Shown here: positions 33,262 through 44,119 of the stretch, piece by piece | Position numbering within the stretch: the stretch's first letter is position 1 | How the letters are laid out: the number at the start of each line of letters is the position of its first letter | Assembly: GCA_020137815.1 (NCBI GenBank) | Contig: CM035359.1 | Span: forward strand, 2,227,845-2,291,844 | Length of the DNA: 64,000 nucleotides | From: Hormiphora californensis | Taxonomy: Eukaryota > Ctenophora > Tentaculata > Cydippida > Pleurobrachiidae | Reading direction: 5' to 3' | Notes under the pieces: model-generated | Database searches by the model: none | Seen by the model: the letters and a program-made list of their open reading frames with translations, nothing else | What the model was told of the DNA's origin: nothing | Position numbers and translations under genes: made by a program

Positions 33262-36200
33262 TAGAGAAGAGAGAGAGCGATAGCGTAGAGATAGAGAGAG
33301 CGCGAGTAGAGAGAGAGAGAGAGAGCGAGAGCGAGAGAGAGAGAGAGATAGGAAAGTTATGGTGTTGTCCTCTTGCTAAATGGATGGTATCGTGCTGCAC
33401 TAACTAAGCTACTGCCCCACATGCTAAGTTTTCTACAGATCTAATACACATCACGTACACATCACGTCACATAAACATGACGTTTGATGGAAAACATTGT
33501 AATCAGGACTGCACAGGTTCAAGAAATAGAGAACAAGAACTATATTTGGAAGTTGAGTGGGTATTATTATAGGGAAGAATTGGTCACATTGATACCTGAG
33601 TGAGATCGAAGTCGTGCGCGACTGAGATCGATCTCACATACATTATTCGCAGAGCGAGAATAGGTTGCAATGGATCCAAGGGGAAGAAGGGGTGAACAAT
33701 TAGTAGAGAGAAAATGTAAACCGAATTATCAAGACTCCAAAACGGCGTGAGAGAAAAACAGGAGTTCTGTGCAGCCCCGAACCCACATGTATATCAAATT
33801 CAAACAAAAAAGGGGCAAAAAGTGTATCACAAGGAGCTGTTGTGTGTTCATACAATGTTGTCTGTTCGGCATCTTTTGACTTCTTTTTTCTGTAAAATGG
33901 AGTTAATATAACTTCTTTTTTTCTGTAAAATTGAGTTATTATAACTACTTTTATCTGGAAATATATAATCTAGCTAAACGAGACAGGGAGCTCAAAATTG
34001 GTTTATAACCCACTCGCAGCTATCCCCGGTTATCCAACAGCAAACAGAGAGAGAGAGAGAGATAAGAAAAACTAAAGCAGGAGAACCACCACACCAAATA
34101 TGACGTAATAGCATGACGTCACCTATTATTAGTTACTAATTAGTTACTAATTAGTTACTAATTAGTTACTAATTAGTTACTAATTAGTTACTAATTAGTT
34201 ACTAATTAGTTACTCACCCTTTCCTGCTCTTCTCCTGCTGCTTGATCTGGTTTTGCCTCTGGCATCCGTTGTCTTTCAACAACTTATCCATTGCTGCTTG
34301 ATGTGATTTCTCCATATTTGCCTTTTCCTGAGCGTGGTGTGGGGGGTCAACACCGGGTTACAAATTACTAAAGTATTGTATTGCTAAATCCAACTACGAT
34401 ATAATCAATTAATTAACTAATTATAGTTTTTTACCTTGGCATGTTTCTTAAGAAGATCTGCTTCACGTTTCTCCTGTTTAGTGTAGAATTTGATCCATGC
34501 TTTGGTCTTCTTAACGGCCTCCTCAGTAATCTCACTCCAGTCGATTCCAGCAATGGCTGGGGGTCGGGGGAGGAAAAGTGTTATAATGATTATATTATAT
34601 TGAAAAGTGTTATAATGAGTATATTATTGAAAAGTGTTATAACATTGCTGATAGTAGTAATGAGTATTATATTGAAAGCAATTTAAAAGGGAGCAACTAC
34701 GGTATATGTCCTGGCCCTGAGCCAGATGGAAGCAACTGCAGTAGGTTTTTTATTTGATTTGATAGAAACGGTTGCCATTAATGGAATGAACATTTTGTAC
34801 GGAGCCAAACGGAGGTCAAACTATTATAACTCATCCTGATGAATTCCTATTATATTGTTTCATTAACTATAACTACGACCGCAAGTTTTGGGTACCTAAA
34901 AAAAGATATAATAACTAAAGAAACTAAACGGCAGCATGAGGCAGCTATAATAGTATAACTTAATGATATTAAAACAGAGCGTTAATCAAACCGAGTAATT
35001 CACTGCGTCTTCCGGCGGTGCTAAGTTTTCCCTGTAACGAATATATTATATTAATTGATTAAATGATATTATATAACAAATCATCAAAGAATTTAATAAA
35101 CCTGCAGCGTTGAAAAGGAAATGTGTAAAAAGCGATATTCAACATAATCAATTATAAACCGCAGCATAAACCATTTTAAACTACAGCGGATAATAATAAA
35201 TAGGTACTGAAAACTAAACAAAGCATTATAACATTATATACCCTCGCTCTATAACAATGATTACGTCTTCCTGTTAGAACGTATAATGTATTGATACGAA
35301 TGTTAGAAAACATTGTTGAGTAGGGGGTGAACTTGTTTTGTTCAAACGCGGGGGGGGGGGGGAAGGAGGGTCGAACAAGGCAAGGGTGCACCCGGGTGAG
35401 AGACCTTCTCCAGAGAGACCTTCTCCACTCCTTACTCAACAGAGAAAACAGGGGGAAGTTGATCTACCGAACCATGACAGAAACGAGCACGAAATAAAAT
35501 GACAGTATGAGCCACACAAGGGCCGAGAAGCAACTCAATAACGAGGTGGCCAATCAGAACTCGTTATTTAGGTCACGTGACTGGTTATCATCCAATCAGT
35601 GACCAGTATTTCCTGGCCGGGAAGCAACTCAATAACGAGGTGGCCGGTTGGACTTGTCGAGTAAAGAGGTGCAGCCTTTAACAAGGTATGAATATATTTG
35701 TTGTGCAGTAAGGGCCGGTAACGCAACAAAAGTACACCCCAGCAATTCAAGTGGGTGTAATAATTCAAGGAGGTACAAACATAAAGGCAGTACCCATCGT
35801 GATTGGGATAGATCAGCCACGAGGAAATCACCTCGTTTTTTAGAGTCTAAATTTACTAAGTAGACTCACTTGTTTATTGACTTGGCTGTAACCTCCCCCC
35901 CCCCCTCACAGTACTAAGTAGACTCACTTGTTTATTGACTTGGCTGTAACCTCCCCCCCCCCCCCTCACAGTACTAAGTAGACTCACTTGGCTGCTCGCT
36001 CCCCCCCCCCCCCCTCACAGTTTATTGACTCACTTGGCTGTAACCTCTCCTCCACATCAGGTATGTCCTCAGCCTTCACATCCCATTGCGTCGTGATCCT
36101 ACTCTTGTTGTTCGCCTTATCATCCGTCACCAGATTAGCCCGATCATCTCCGACGTAGAGGCCACCCACGAACTGCTCTTTTTTGATCAGATCTTGTGGT

Positions 36201-37978
36201 GTCTGGCCCACTTTGGGCATTGTGTTCGTGAAGCTGTCCAGGTTGTTGAGGACAATGGCCGCTTGTTGGGTTGGTTCAGGTTTGGGCGGTGGAGGGGCGG
36301 TGGAGCCATCCGGAGCAGCTCGTCCCTGGGATAGGATAACCAGCGATAAATTCAGCGGAACAACCAGCACATGATAATAATAATAATAATAAGCATGTTT
36401 ATCAAGATATATATTTCAGCAACTTTTTACCTCTGTTATTCCAGATCTTTGTATTCTTACCTTGACACGCCTCTTGTGCCGGTTGTTAGTTTGTGTTGCA
36501 GGTCCACTTTTCTCGGCCTCAGCTTTAGGTTTGTTATCGTCCACCAAATCATCATCATCAACTAGAGTCTTCAGGGCATCAGATCGCATGGACATCACCT
36601 CATCCTGCGAAGAGAGGTGTCAGAAGATTCAGGGGGTTCAAATGAGAGGTCAGGTGTCAGAACTTTCAGGGGGTTCAAATGAGAGGTTGCAGGTGTCAGA
36701 ACTTTCAGGGGGTTCAATTTAGAGCTTGGTTAGAAGTTAAATTATTGTGTGTCTGATATCTGTTTCACCCAAAAAACATCGCAATAGTCTTCAGACTGGT
36801 CACCGGGGTCTAGGGTTTTCTCAGTTGCAGTGGGTAGGGTTTATTGAAGTGCGTTTCGGGGCGTTAATTGGGGGTTTTAGAGGCCATCCTGTTGTCGGTG
36901 AGGTGAGGTTTAAAGGGGTAGAGGAGAAGATGGTAGCGAACGTTCAGGGTTAAGAGATTGGGAGTAAAGTAAAACCATGAAGGGGTAAGGGGGAAATCGG
37001 CAAAATTGAACAAAAAAAAAGGTTCGAACGTCCTTACTAGGTCCTACGAATCCTACCTGTTTTGTGCGCGTGGGATACCCAGGCATTAACAAGTTTAGCT
37101 CTCACGGGATGATCGCGCCTCAATTCTGGCGAAAATAAGCCATCCTGTTGGGGGGTGAGAAATTTAACGGTGTGGAAGGAGAGGGGAAAAAGGGGGAAAA
37201 AGGGGGGAGAGAGGGAAAAGAAAGAGAGGAAAAGAGGGAAAAGGGAAAAAAAAAAAAAAAATTTGGGGGGGGGGGGGCCCCGGGGGGGGGAGGGAGGGGG
37301 GGGGGAGGGAAAAAAGGGGGGAGAGAAAAAGGAAAGAGGGTTTAGGGGGGAGGGAAAAAAACTTTTTTGGGGAAAAATTTTTTTTCCCTTTTTTTTTTTA
37401 AAAAAAATTTTAAAAAACCCCCTTTTATTTGAAAATTTTTTTTCCCCCTTTTTTTTTCCCCCCCCTCCCTTTTTAAAAACTTTTCCCCTTTTTCTTGACA
37501 GTGGCTGCTTGGTTTGGGTCATGAAATCAGGCTTCAGTAGGTACCCACTTTTGTTGTTAAACTCAAACTTGCCTGGAGAAAAGGGAAGGGAGAGGGGGGT
37601 TGAGAAAATGGGGAAAGTGATGGAATTCTGATGGCAATAATAGAACAATCAACATTTAAAATTCACATTTATTGTAAATCTCAGCAAAGGTTGGCTTCAA
37701 AATAAGGCACTTGTCACAATATTTCCACCAAATCAGGCCGCGAGGAAGGGTGCAGAGTGGGAATCTTTGATCAACTCTTCCTCTCTATCTCTCTCTATAT
37801 ATATATATCTCTATTTATATATATCTCTCTCTCATCACGGTATCACGTACAACTCTCTCTCTCTCTCTCTCTCTCTTTCACTGGACCAGGACCAGATATT
37901 ATCTTCGGACGCCATGTGGATAGTAATATATTATTCCCCAAGTCGTATGTGGTGTTTTAGGTCTAGCTCTTTCTCTTT

Positions 37979-38030
<52 letters not shown>

Positions 38031-41000
38031 ATTTGGTTGTTAATACACCAAGAGACTGCACACGCATACACTCAGGGAGATGAGGAACTCACACGAGAGA
38101 ATAAAATGGGGCCAAGAGGTTTAAAATCAGCAAAAATGGAACGAAAAAGAGCATTCCAAGAAGAAAAAACGGAGCGAAAAATAGCAAAATGGATCAAATA
38201 AGGGCTGGAGGAATTTGAGAAAACGATGCCGTGATGGGAGCAGGGAGGAGGAAAAGATTGGAATAATTTGAAAAAGAGAGGAAGAGAAGAAAAGAAAAAG
38301 TAGTCGAAAAATGATAATCCCAGATGGGACTGAGACAGCCTCGATCAACGAAGAAGTTCAGAAGAAGAAGAATGAACAAGATAGGGAAGTAGGCCGAAAC
38401 TGAATTAGATACTGATAGGGACTTGAAATAAAGAGGGAGGTAGACACTAGACAGAAAATAAAGATATGGATCAGATAGACAGAATATTAAGATAGGCCTA
38501 GATAGACTTGTTGAGATAGATTTGTTGAGATAGACAGAATATAAAGATAGGCCTACATAGACAGAAAAAAAGTAAGATAGAGAGAGTGAAAAATTCACAT
38601 AAAACTGCATCATCACGTCATTTCTCATTGATCAACAGTGCTAGACCCGTAATCTTTGCTCTCTCTCTCTCCATCTCTCTCTCTCCATCTCTCTCTTACC
38701 CAGCGCCAACTGCATTGGCACATCCATAACTTGGTAATTCATTGCCACCAATTGGCAGCCGAAATTCCAGAACAGTTGTGGCTGGAAGTTGTCCGACTTG
38801 TACCGACCCACTGATTATCAGGGGGTGAGGGAGGAGGGGGGTTAGAGCTGACGGTGGTGGGGGATTCTCACCTATGTTAAGCTGCATGGGGAGATCGAGT
38901 GTTTGGTAGTTTAGGGCGACCATCTGGCAGCCTGTGTTCCAAAACATTTGAGGTTGGTAATTATCCGAGGCTACCCTTGCTCCTATGATATGAGATTAGA
39001 GATGGGGGTCAAGTGATTGAACTAAGATCAAATAGAGAGCTGTTGATCCCTGGAGGGGTAATTAATTTATACAGAGCGGGAGGGAATTAATTAAGGGGAG
39101 TTTTCACCCCTAGCATATTGTATCTCGAATTAGAGAACGCTGGATATGTTGAATATGTAAATATGGAGCCTTTAAGGGTACGCTAACCAAAATTTTTTTT
39201 CGAGTGCAGGGAAATCTCTCACCGTAGGGTTGTAGGCCATGCCAAGGAGACCTCAAATATGCAATTTGAGCTCTCAAGTCGAATTCATATTTTTGCAACA
39301 GCTGCTTGAAAAATGAACTGAAAATAAGTTTTTGGCATCTCAAAAAATTTTTTTCAAAGATAGGAGCATGAAAATTTGGGGATTTGAAGAGGACATGAAG
39401 GTGAATAACCACAAAAAATTTTTTTGCAATCCGAGCTGATTTCCGGTCCTGAGATGGATTTCTTTTTTTCCACTTTAACGCCCTATTTGGCAAAGTTCCG
39501 AAAACATGTGAAAGCTGTAAATTGGTGAAAAGTTGCGTCTAACGATTATCTAAGTGCCCATAAATTTTGGGCGTGTCCTTATTTGAGATAAGCTGTACAG
39601 AATTTTTTTTGTGAAAGCCGTCATTTCAGAAATAAATAAATTCCCTGTATCTCAAAAACGGCTGATCGTAGAGACCTGAGACTATGCTTAAACGATTCAG
39701 AAGGTCCGATTTTGGGGGGGTCTTCTGAGAGACATTTTGCTCCTACTTCAACCGTTTTTGCTGTAATTGCGAAAAACAAATTCTATGAAAAGGGCAAAAG
39801 CTAAACTCCAATATCCTGTAATTAGGGAATTTTAGCTAAGAAAGGACCGAAACTATGGAAAAATGTTTAACAAGCTAATTCCTTCACTATTTGGTCCATA
39901 TGGGTCCCTATAATCATCAAAAACAAAATCACAAAAAATCCACGATGGCGAAGATGGGTTATTGTTTTTCGCAATTACAGCAAAAACGGTTGAAGTAGGA
40001 GCAAAATGTCTCTCAGAAGACCCCCCCAAAATCGGACCTTCTGAATCGTTTAAGCATAGTCTCAGGTCTCTACGATCAGCCGTTTTTGAGATACAGGGAA
40101 TTTATTTATTTCTGAAATGACGGCTTTCACAAAAAAAAATCTGTACAGCTTATCTCAAATAAGGACACGCCCAAAATTTATGGGCACTTAGATAATCGTT
40201 AGACGCAACTTTTCACCAATTTACAGCTTTCACATATTTTCGGAACTTTGCCAAATAGGGCGTTAAAGTGGAAAAAAAGAAATCCATCTCAGGACCGGAA
40301 ATCAGCTCGGATTGCAAAAAAATTTTTTGTGGTTATTCACCTTCATGTCCTCTTCAAATCCCCAAATTTTCATGCTCCTATCTTTGAAAAAAATTTTTTG
40401 AGATGCCAAAAACTTATTTTCAGTTCATTTTTCAAGCAGCTGTTGCAAAAATATGAATTCGACTTGAGAGCTCAAATTGCATATTTGAGGTCTCCTTGGC
40501 ATGGCCTACAACCCTACGGTGAGAGATTTCCCTGCACTCGAAAAAAAATTTTGGTTAGCGTACCCTTAACACACAGACGGGGTAAAGAAGAATCGAATAA
40601 GAACTTTACTTGGATAGAGAGATGGTATTTTTTTCACGACCCATTATACACAGATCTTAGTATAAATAACTGGACAGTTCTCCCCTTAGTTAACGTAATG
40701 GTCTCTCTTTTTCTCTCTTAGTAATTAGTAACTATCTCACTTTCTCTCTCAGTAATTAGTAAAGATCTCTCTTTCTCTCTTAGTAATTAGTAACTATCTC
40801 ACTTAGTAATTAGTAACTATCTCACTTTCTCTCTTAGTAATTAGTAAAGATCTCACTTTCTCTCTTAGTAATTAGTAACCATCTCTCCAGAGCAGTAATT
40901 TATACCTTTGGGGTAAATCCTACTCAGTTGGCGCTTGTTATAAGATACAAACTTAACAGGTTTCTCCTTCAGGTGATTGAGTGCGGTTGTCTCCACAAAT

Positions 41001-42143
41001 GATGACATCTCGTAACTAACACCTTTCTCCGCCGCTGCCTCGAAACCTAAATAGAGAGAGAGGCGGGTTTAGTAGCTGTAACTAGAGAGAGAGAGAGAGG
41101 CCGAGTAAACATAAATAGAAGATTATAATAGTAAATAGTGATTCGGTGTAATCGATGAAAACACCCGGTAAAATAAGATACCTCTAAACTTGAGGGCAGG
41201 CATGATATAGTTAACGAGCTTGGAGAGAGAGGCCTCAGCGTCCTCCTCTCGATCCTCCCAAGACTAAAACAGGAAAGGGTGTGTGTTAGAAAGTTGGTTC
41301 ACCCACGGGGTGTAACTATTGCACGTGTCATTGATCATATACTATCATCTTCGGTCTAATAGATCCTAGACTTGTAAGGATCTGACATCTCACAGCAGTT
41401 TTTGGTGTCTTGTGACTCGATCAATGAACATAATCCAACATAACACATACACATTCAATTCAAGTGTATTCCAGAGTATGATCTGGACCCTCGATCAATG
41501 TACAGGGTGTTCATTTTGGATCTTTACAAGTTTCATGGCCTAAAATATTGTCACTTGATCTCTTCTGGGTGAAGCCCAACGCTTGTAAAGATCCAAAATG
41601 ATCACCTTGTACAACCAAATATCTCGCAAACTTAATCCCACAAATATACTTCACGTTTAATTTGTACACACATCACATTATATTATCAGTACACATTCAG
41701 ATTACAACGTGTATTCTACACGGTTTTCATTATTTGTCACGTGCACCACTTACTGCTGGTTTTTTCTCTTCCTCAGCCTGAATTTTAAACGTGAGAGATG
41801 ATGTATATATTGGTCGTGGATAGATAATGAGATAATGTGGTTAATTTGACATAGAATTTGGTTACGAAGTCACCCCTATTATTGCATATCCGTGAGCTAG
41901 CGCAGAGGGGGAATTTCATTACCAAACATAGAATTTACCTTGTGACTAACTAAACTTGAATGTTTATTGACAGATCTCGAGTTCATATTCCTGATCATGT
42001 CATTAACTCTCTTTACTAATAACTAATCACACTACTACTATAATAACTAATAACACTACTAATTACTAGTATTGCACTCACCCCCGCTTTTGCTTCGTCC
42101 TCAATATTTTCTTGAGGAGGTTCCACCCCATCGAGATAGATAC
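26816..42143 (-). CDS. PLCB4: Phospholipase C beta (PLCB4/norpA-like), 3' half
   Basis: Cytosolic/membrane enzyme that cleaves PIP2 to IP3 and diacylglycerol downstream of Gq. Exons read on the minus strand: 42082-42143 (XY linker), possible micro-exon 41754-41778, 41182-41263 ([15 protein letters not shown]), 40906-41046 ([28 protein letters not shown]), alternative pair 38872-38982 or 38700-38810, 37572 down to about 37500 ([18 protein letters not shown]), 36461-36604 (MSMRSDALK), 36034-36325, 34435-34556 ([20 protein letters not shown]), 34218-34327, 29320-29380, 28924-29034 (VKNIENLHK), 27891-28004, 27695-27781, 26816-26896. Most junctions agree in phase. The order matches PLCB4: Y domain, post-C2 linker, C-terminal coiled coil. 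The C2 domain, expected between 37500 and 36604, is absent. The PH, EF-hand and X-domain exons are not seen; a LINE occupies the sequence upstream. The frame of the last exon is uncertain. The family call is firm; subfamily and completeness are not. Confidence 0.85.
27091..27169. mobile_element. GGCGCC-ended MITE, PLCB intron copy
   Basis: 79 bp, CTGTCTAGCGCCGCCGACC to TATGGCGCCGCCATG, containing the CATCTGAGCGCACTG motif. Confidence 0.65.
27218..27326 (-). mobile_element. hAT-like MITE copy 8
   Basis: Full-length reverse copy between PLCB exons 26816-26896 and 27695-27781, with AGTCACGTGACC core. No matching duplication, so one flank has changed. Confidence 0.8.
28412..28470 (-). pseudogene. 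Decayed copy of a PLCB exon 5' boundary
   Basis: CTTAATCTCCAACTGTACTG ... TTGAATCAACTGAAAGCGA ... GAGTTGTTCAAACAA matches, with small indels, 27970-28027, which spans the start of exon 27891-28004 and its intron. The frame is broken, so it is a dead tandem exon duplicate. Confidence 0.6.
28760..28925 (+). repeat. CCCATCTCTAACCTCTAAC minisatellite
   Basis: About eight units of 19-22 bp directly above PLCB exon 28924-29034; the last unit abuts the donor of that exon. Confidence 0.85.
29680..29752 (+). repeat. (GA)n tract
   Basis: Near-perfect GA repeat in a PLCB intron. Confidence 0.95.
30026..31369. mobile_element. Foldback element A (1344 bp), PLCB intron
   Basis: Almost perfect inverted arms of about 665 bp with a very short loop near 30700. 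Ends CACGGCGTGCCTGGTG / CACCAGGCACGCCGTG; 4-bp duplication GCAG (30022-30025, 31370-31373). Open frames in the arms mirror each other and are not genes. CAC ends plus a 4-bp duplication resemble Chapaev-type (CACTA/EnSpm-related) transposons. Confidence 0.8.
31464..31572 (+). mobile_element. hAT-like MITE copy 9
   Basis: Full-length copy with an exact 8-bp duplication GCAAGTAC (31456-31463 and 31573-31580) in a PLCB intron. Confidence 0.85.
31621..31729 (+). other. Possible exon with FGF-like or Ig-like strand motif
   Basis: After acceptor TTTGTTTGTTAG the frame [18 protein letters not shown] continues with [16 protein letters not shown], then a possible donor [18 protein letters not shown] resembles the beta-trefoil FGF segment (ESGxYLAM) or an Ig E-F strand, but no second exon was found and it lies in a PLCB intron on the opposite strand. 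Weak. Confidence 0.2.
32590..33350 (+). repeat. GA-rich region with tRNA-like fragments
   Basis: GA tracts at 32610-32810 and 33225-33350. Between them, CGGGTGGTAGAGCAACTT (33080s) and, on the minus strand, GTAGCTTAGTTAGTGCAGCA (33380-33405) look like tRNA A-box regions of SINEs. No complete tRNA is present. Confidence 0.4.
34128..34215 (+). repeat. 11-bp tandem TAGTTACTAAT
   Basis: Eight copies ending exactly at the donor of PLCB exon 34218-34327 (the GTGAGT reads into the repeat on the minus strand). Confidence 0.92.
35552..35614 (+). mobile_element. hAT-like MITE core without ends, between 31-bp direct repeats
   Basis: Only the internal 63 bp of the MITE (AATCAGAACTC ... TATTTCCT) are present, both inverted ends missing. 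On each side is a 31-bp direct repeat, 35521-35551 and 35615-35645 (one mismatch). This is not a normal transposition product. Confidence 0.7.
35845..36034 (+). repeat. Tandem copies of a PLCB donor region
   Basis: Three to four units containing ACTCACTTG, TTTATTGACTTGGCTGTAACC and a run of C then TCACAG. The unit includes the donor of exon 36034-36325 (GTGAGT), so the exon edge itself is part of the tandem repeat. Confidence 0.75.
36605..37499 (-). other. PLCB gap where C2-domain exons should be; low-complexity junk
   Basis: In PLC beta, about 150 residues of C2 domain separate GYLLKPDFM from the MSMRSDALK-like segment. Between those exons this window has only about 900 bp. Of this, 37170-37490 is stepped homopolymer (runs of g, a, t and c such as gggggggggggg, aaaaaaaaaaaaaa, ttttttttttt) that looks like a poor consensus rather than natural DNA. 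36600-36720 has three copies of a roughly 40-bp unit (TTTCAGGGGGTTCAA). No C2 motif is seen in any frame. Probably an assembly collapse; a real loss is less likely. Confidence 0.6.
37855..38030 (+). repeat. (CT)n tracts
   Basis: 37853-37877 and 37985-38025, PLCB intron. Confidence 0.9.
38700..38810 (-). CDS. PLCB4: PLCB mutually exclusive exon, copy b
   Basis: 111 nt, phase 1 at both ends, the same length and phase as copy a. It encodes [18 protein letters not shown] and [13 protein letters not shown]. By eye 23 of 37 residues match copy a, and the changes are mostly conservative (M/L, L/M, L/V), so both copies look functional. Acceptor ATCAG, donor GTAAGA. Including both would keep frame but duplicate a buried barrel segment; including either one alone gives a normal Y domain. 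Confidence 0.86.
38872..38982 (-). CDS. PLCB4: PLCB mutually exclusive exon, copy a
   Basis: 111 nt, phase 1 at both ends, encoding [18 protein letters not shown] and [13 protein letters not shown], the PLC beta Y-domain strand/helix segment following IYPKG and preceding GKFEFNN. Acceptor CATAG, donor GTGAGA. This copy is nearer to the vertebrate consensus (FWNAGCQ, LDLAMQ). It lies 61 bp upstream (minus-strand sense) of copy b; that spacer is G-rich and has no other exon. Confidence 0.88.
39176..40565. mobile_element. Foldback element C (1390 bp), TTAA target, PLCB intron
   Basis: Inverted arms over almost the whole element, ends GGGTACGCTAACC / GGTTAGCGTACCC, TTAA on both sides (39172-39175, 40566-40569). 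The central part GATTTTGGGGGGGTCTTCTG is shared with element D. TTAA duplications are typical of piggyBac and Kolobok. Confidence 0.82.
40698..40890 (+). repeat. Tandem TCTCTTAGTAATTAGTAAC units
   Basis: Seven imperfect units of 20-30 bp just downstream (minus sense) of PLCB exon 40906-41046. Confidence 0.85.
41754..41778 (-). other. Possible PLCB micro-exon (25 nt)
   Basis: Acceptor TTCAG and donor GTAAGT bracket GCTGAGGAAGAG, seven A, CCAGCA. In the acidic-linker frame this would read AEEEKKPA if one A were missing, but 25 nt breaks the frame between the flanking exons (42082-42143 ends in phase 0, 41182-41263 starts in phase 0). Either the A run is miscounted, the exon is skipped, or the upstream exon uses another frame. 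Confidence 0.3.
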
Positions 42144-42389
42144 CTACAGGGAAATTGCAGGGTGTTATAAGAGAAAAGTAATGGCGTGTCGTACATAGAG
42201 AGAGTGCTCAGAAAAGTAATGCCTCACGTTACGAGATAAACATGCAAAGAGAAATTAAAAACAAATATATTGATTATTGCTCTACAACGAAGAAACCAAA
42301 TTCTCAAGACTTGCTGATCATTAGATAATTTAGGACGGATAAAATAATAATAGTATAGTGCGAGTGAAGTTGAAGCAACGCACATTACC

Positions 42390-42780
42390 CACACGCACAC
42401 TCACTATTTCTTGGGGCTGTTCCAACTCGGCTGCGCTTGATCCGATGCAGGGCGCGTGAGAGGAGAGGGTTGGAGGGAGAGAGAGGAGAGATGAGACGGA
42501 GCAGAGAGAGAGAGAGCAGAGATCGAGGAGAGACGAGAGAAAGAGAGAGAGATGGATGAGAGAGTGAGAGAGGAGATGAGAGAGAGAGAGAGAAGAGAGA
42601 GGAAGAGAGATGAGGACGAGAGAGAGAGAGAGGGAGAGAGAGAGAGAGAGGAGAGAGAGATAGAGGGAGAAGAGCGAGAGAGAGAGAGAGAGAGAGATAG
42701 AGGGAAGGAGAGAGAGAGAGAGAGAGACGAGAGGAGAGAGAGAGCCACTCTGCTAGAACGCTCGTGTACAACACATACAG
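42390..42780 (+). repeat. (GA)n tract with possible PLCB exon fragment at its edge
   Basis: 42480-42745 is GA-rich. On the minus strand, 42411-42460 reads HRIKRSRVGTAPRN followed by GTGAGT, a possible further PLCB linker exon whose phase would match 42082-42143; low confidence. Confidence 0.5.
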
Positions 42781-43360
42781 AGAGCAGCAGCTAAGGTGTC
42801 ATTAGCAAAGAAAAAAAAAGAAAGTGGACCTTAGCTCTAGAGTAAGAGAGAACACAGGACTAGGAAATATGAATTGAGAAAAGAAGAGAGGACTGGTATA
42901 TTATAACAGGTCAGTTAATTTCCAGATTGGGGAATATAAATTGCGTCATGAGATAAAGAAGTTGAATATTGGAAAATTCCATCTGTAATAACAGAAAAAA
43001 ATTTCGCATGTGTTTATCACACATCGATTGAATGATTGTGTTCTATCTCCAACTGTTTTTAAAATGTTAAGCAATAAGCATATTTCTGAGCGGGGACCAC
43101 CACTGGTTCATACCCACTCATCTTTAAATGAAATATATATGAATATATTTATTCATCCACTAGGGTATACCGGGGCGATTTGAAGTACTTTTTACTAGAT
43201 CGGCTTCTCGTGTCTCTAATAAGGTCTACATCATCTATTTTGATGGGGATCACTCTTTTCTTTATACCACGAAGCTAAACCTAATGAAGGACATGGTTTC
43301 TCCAACTAAATCTCCCGATGTGGAGAATACCAGAAGTTTTGGCCAGAAATTGAAAAAATA

Positions 43361-43444
43361 TATATTGTAAACATTTGGCGTACGCTGCAGTCCCTCTCAC
43401 CTAGGTGAGAGGGACTGCAGCGTACGCCAAATGTTTACAATATA
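43361..43444. repeat. Perfect 84-bp palindrome without spacer
   Basis: Two 42-bp arms meet at CCTAGG (centre 43402/43403); arms run TATATTGTAAACATTTGGCG ... TCTCACCT. No mismatch found by eye. No gene nearby. Confidence 0.85.
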
Positions 43445-44119
43445 GGTGCACCTAGTAGCAAGTTTTTCAACTGTTTACAGCCCTTGTAAACATTTTTAAT
43501 AATATCTCTGGTTCATGATACAAAAAAGAAGGCCCATAACGTGTGTTTTGGTAAGAAAATTGCAAGAACTTTTCAAGTTTACAAGTTTACAAATAAAGTT
43601 ATGGTGATACGTGATACACAACAGATCTTCCTTTTATGGGTCCACCTAAATAAAAATCAAAATAATCGTCTCCTCACGCCCTCTCTCTAGAAACATACAG
43701 CACATTGAGGGGGAAATCGTTGGGAACTGACGGATAACCTCTGACAGGGGGACTAATGTCCATTTTTTTCAACTGTTCACACCCCCTAGTTTTGGGGAAG
43801 TTTATTTCTTCCTTATGAGATGAGAGACTTCATCTCGGGACTCGAATGCATTGGCCGGGCTCGGGGGCGGGGGGCTTGCCGCTTGAACACGAAAGTCGAA
43901 GCATTTAAAAATGTGCTTTATCTGATCAGGATATTTATTTATTCAATCTAATTTGTATACATTGAATCACAATCAACATACACGCCCCTTCTATCTGATC
44001 AATTTTTTTTCAATTCAATTCAATTCAAATAATTTGCGCACAAATACACAGGATATTTAAAAAAATAAACCTCCTCATTAGTCATTAATAACACACCAGC
44101 TCAGCAACAACAACATTCA

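Noticed and set aside
35004-35034. Small PLCB exon [13 protein letters not shown]
   Set aside because: Poor donor (GTTTGA), and the neighbouring exons already join in phase without it.
37037-37648. 203-residue ORF with Lys/Phe/Pro runs
   Set aside because: Produced by homopolymer junk; only the [18 protein letters not shown] part is a real PLCB exon.
39110-40721. Matching ORFs ([12 protein letters not shown]...) on opposite strands
   Set aside because: Same frame read in the two arms of foldback C; no family resemblance.
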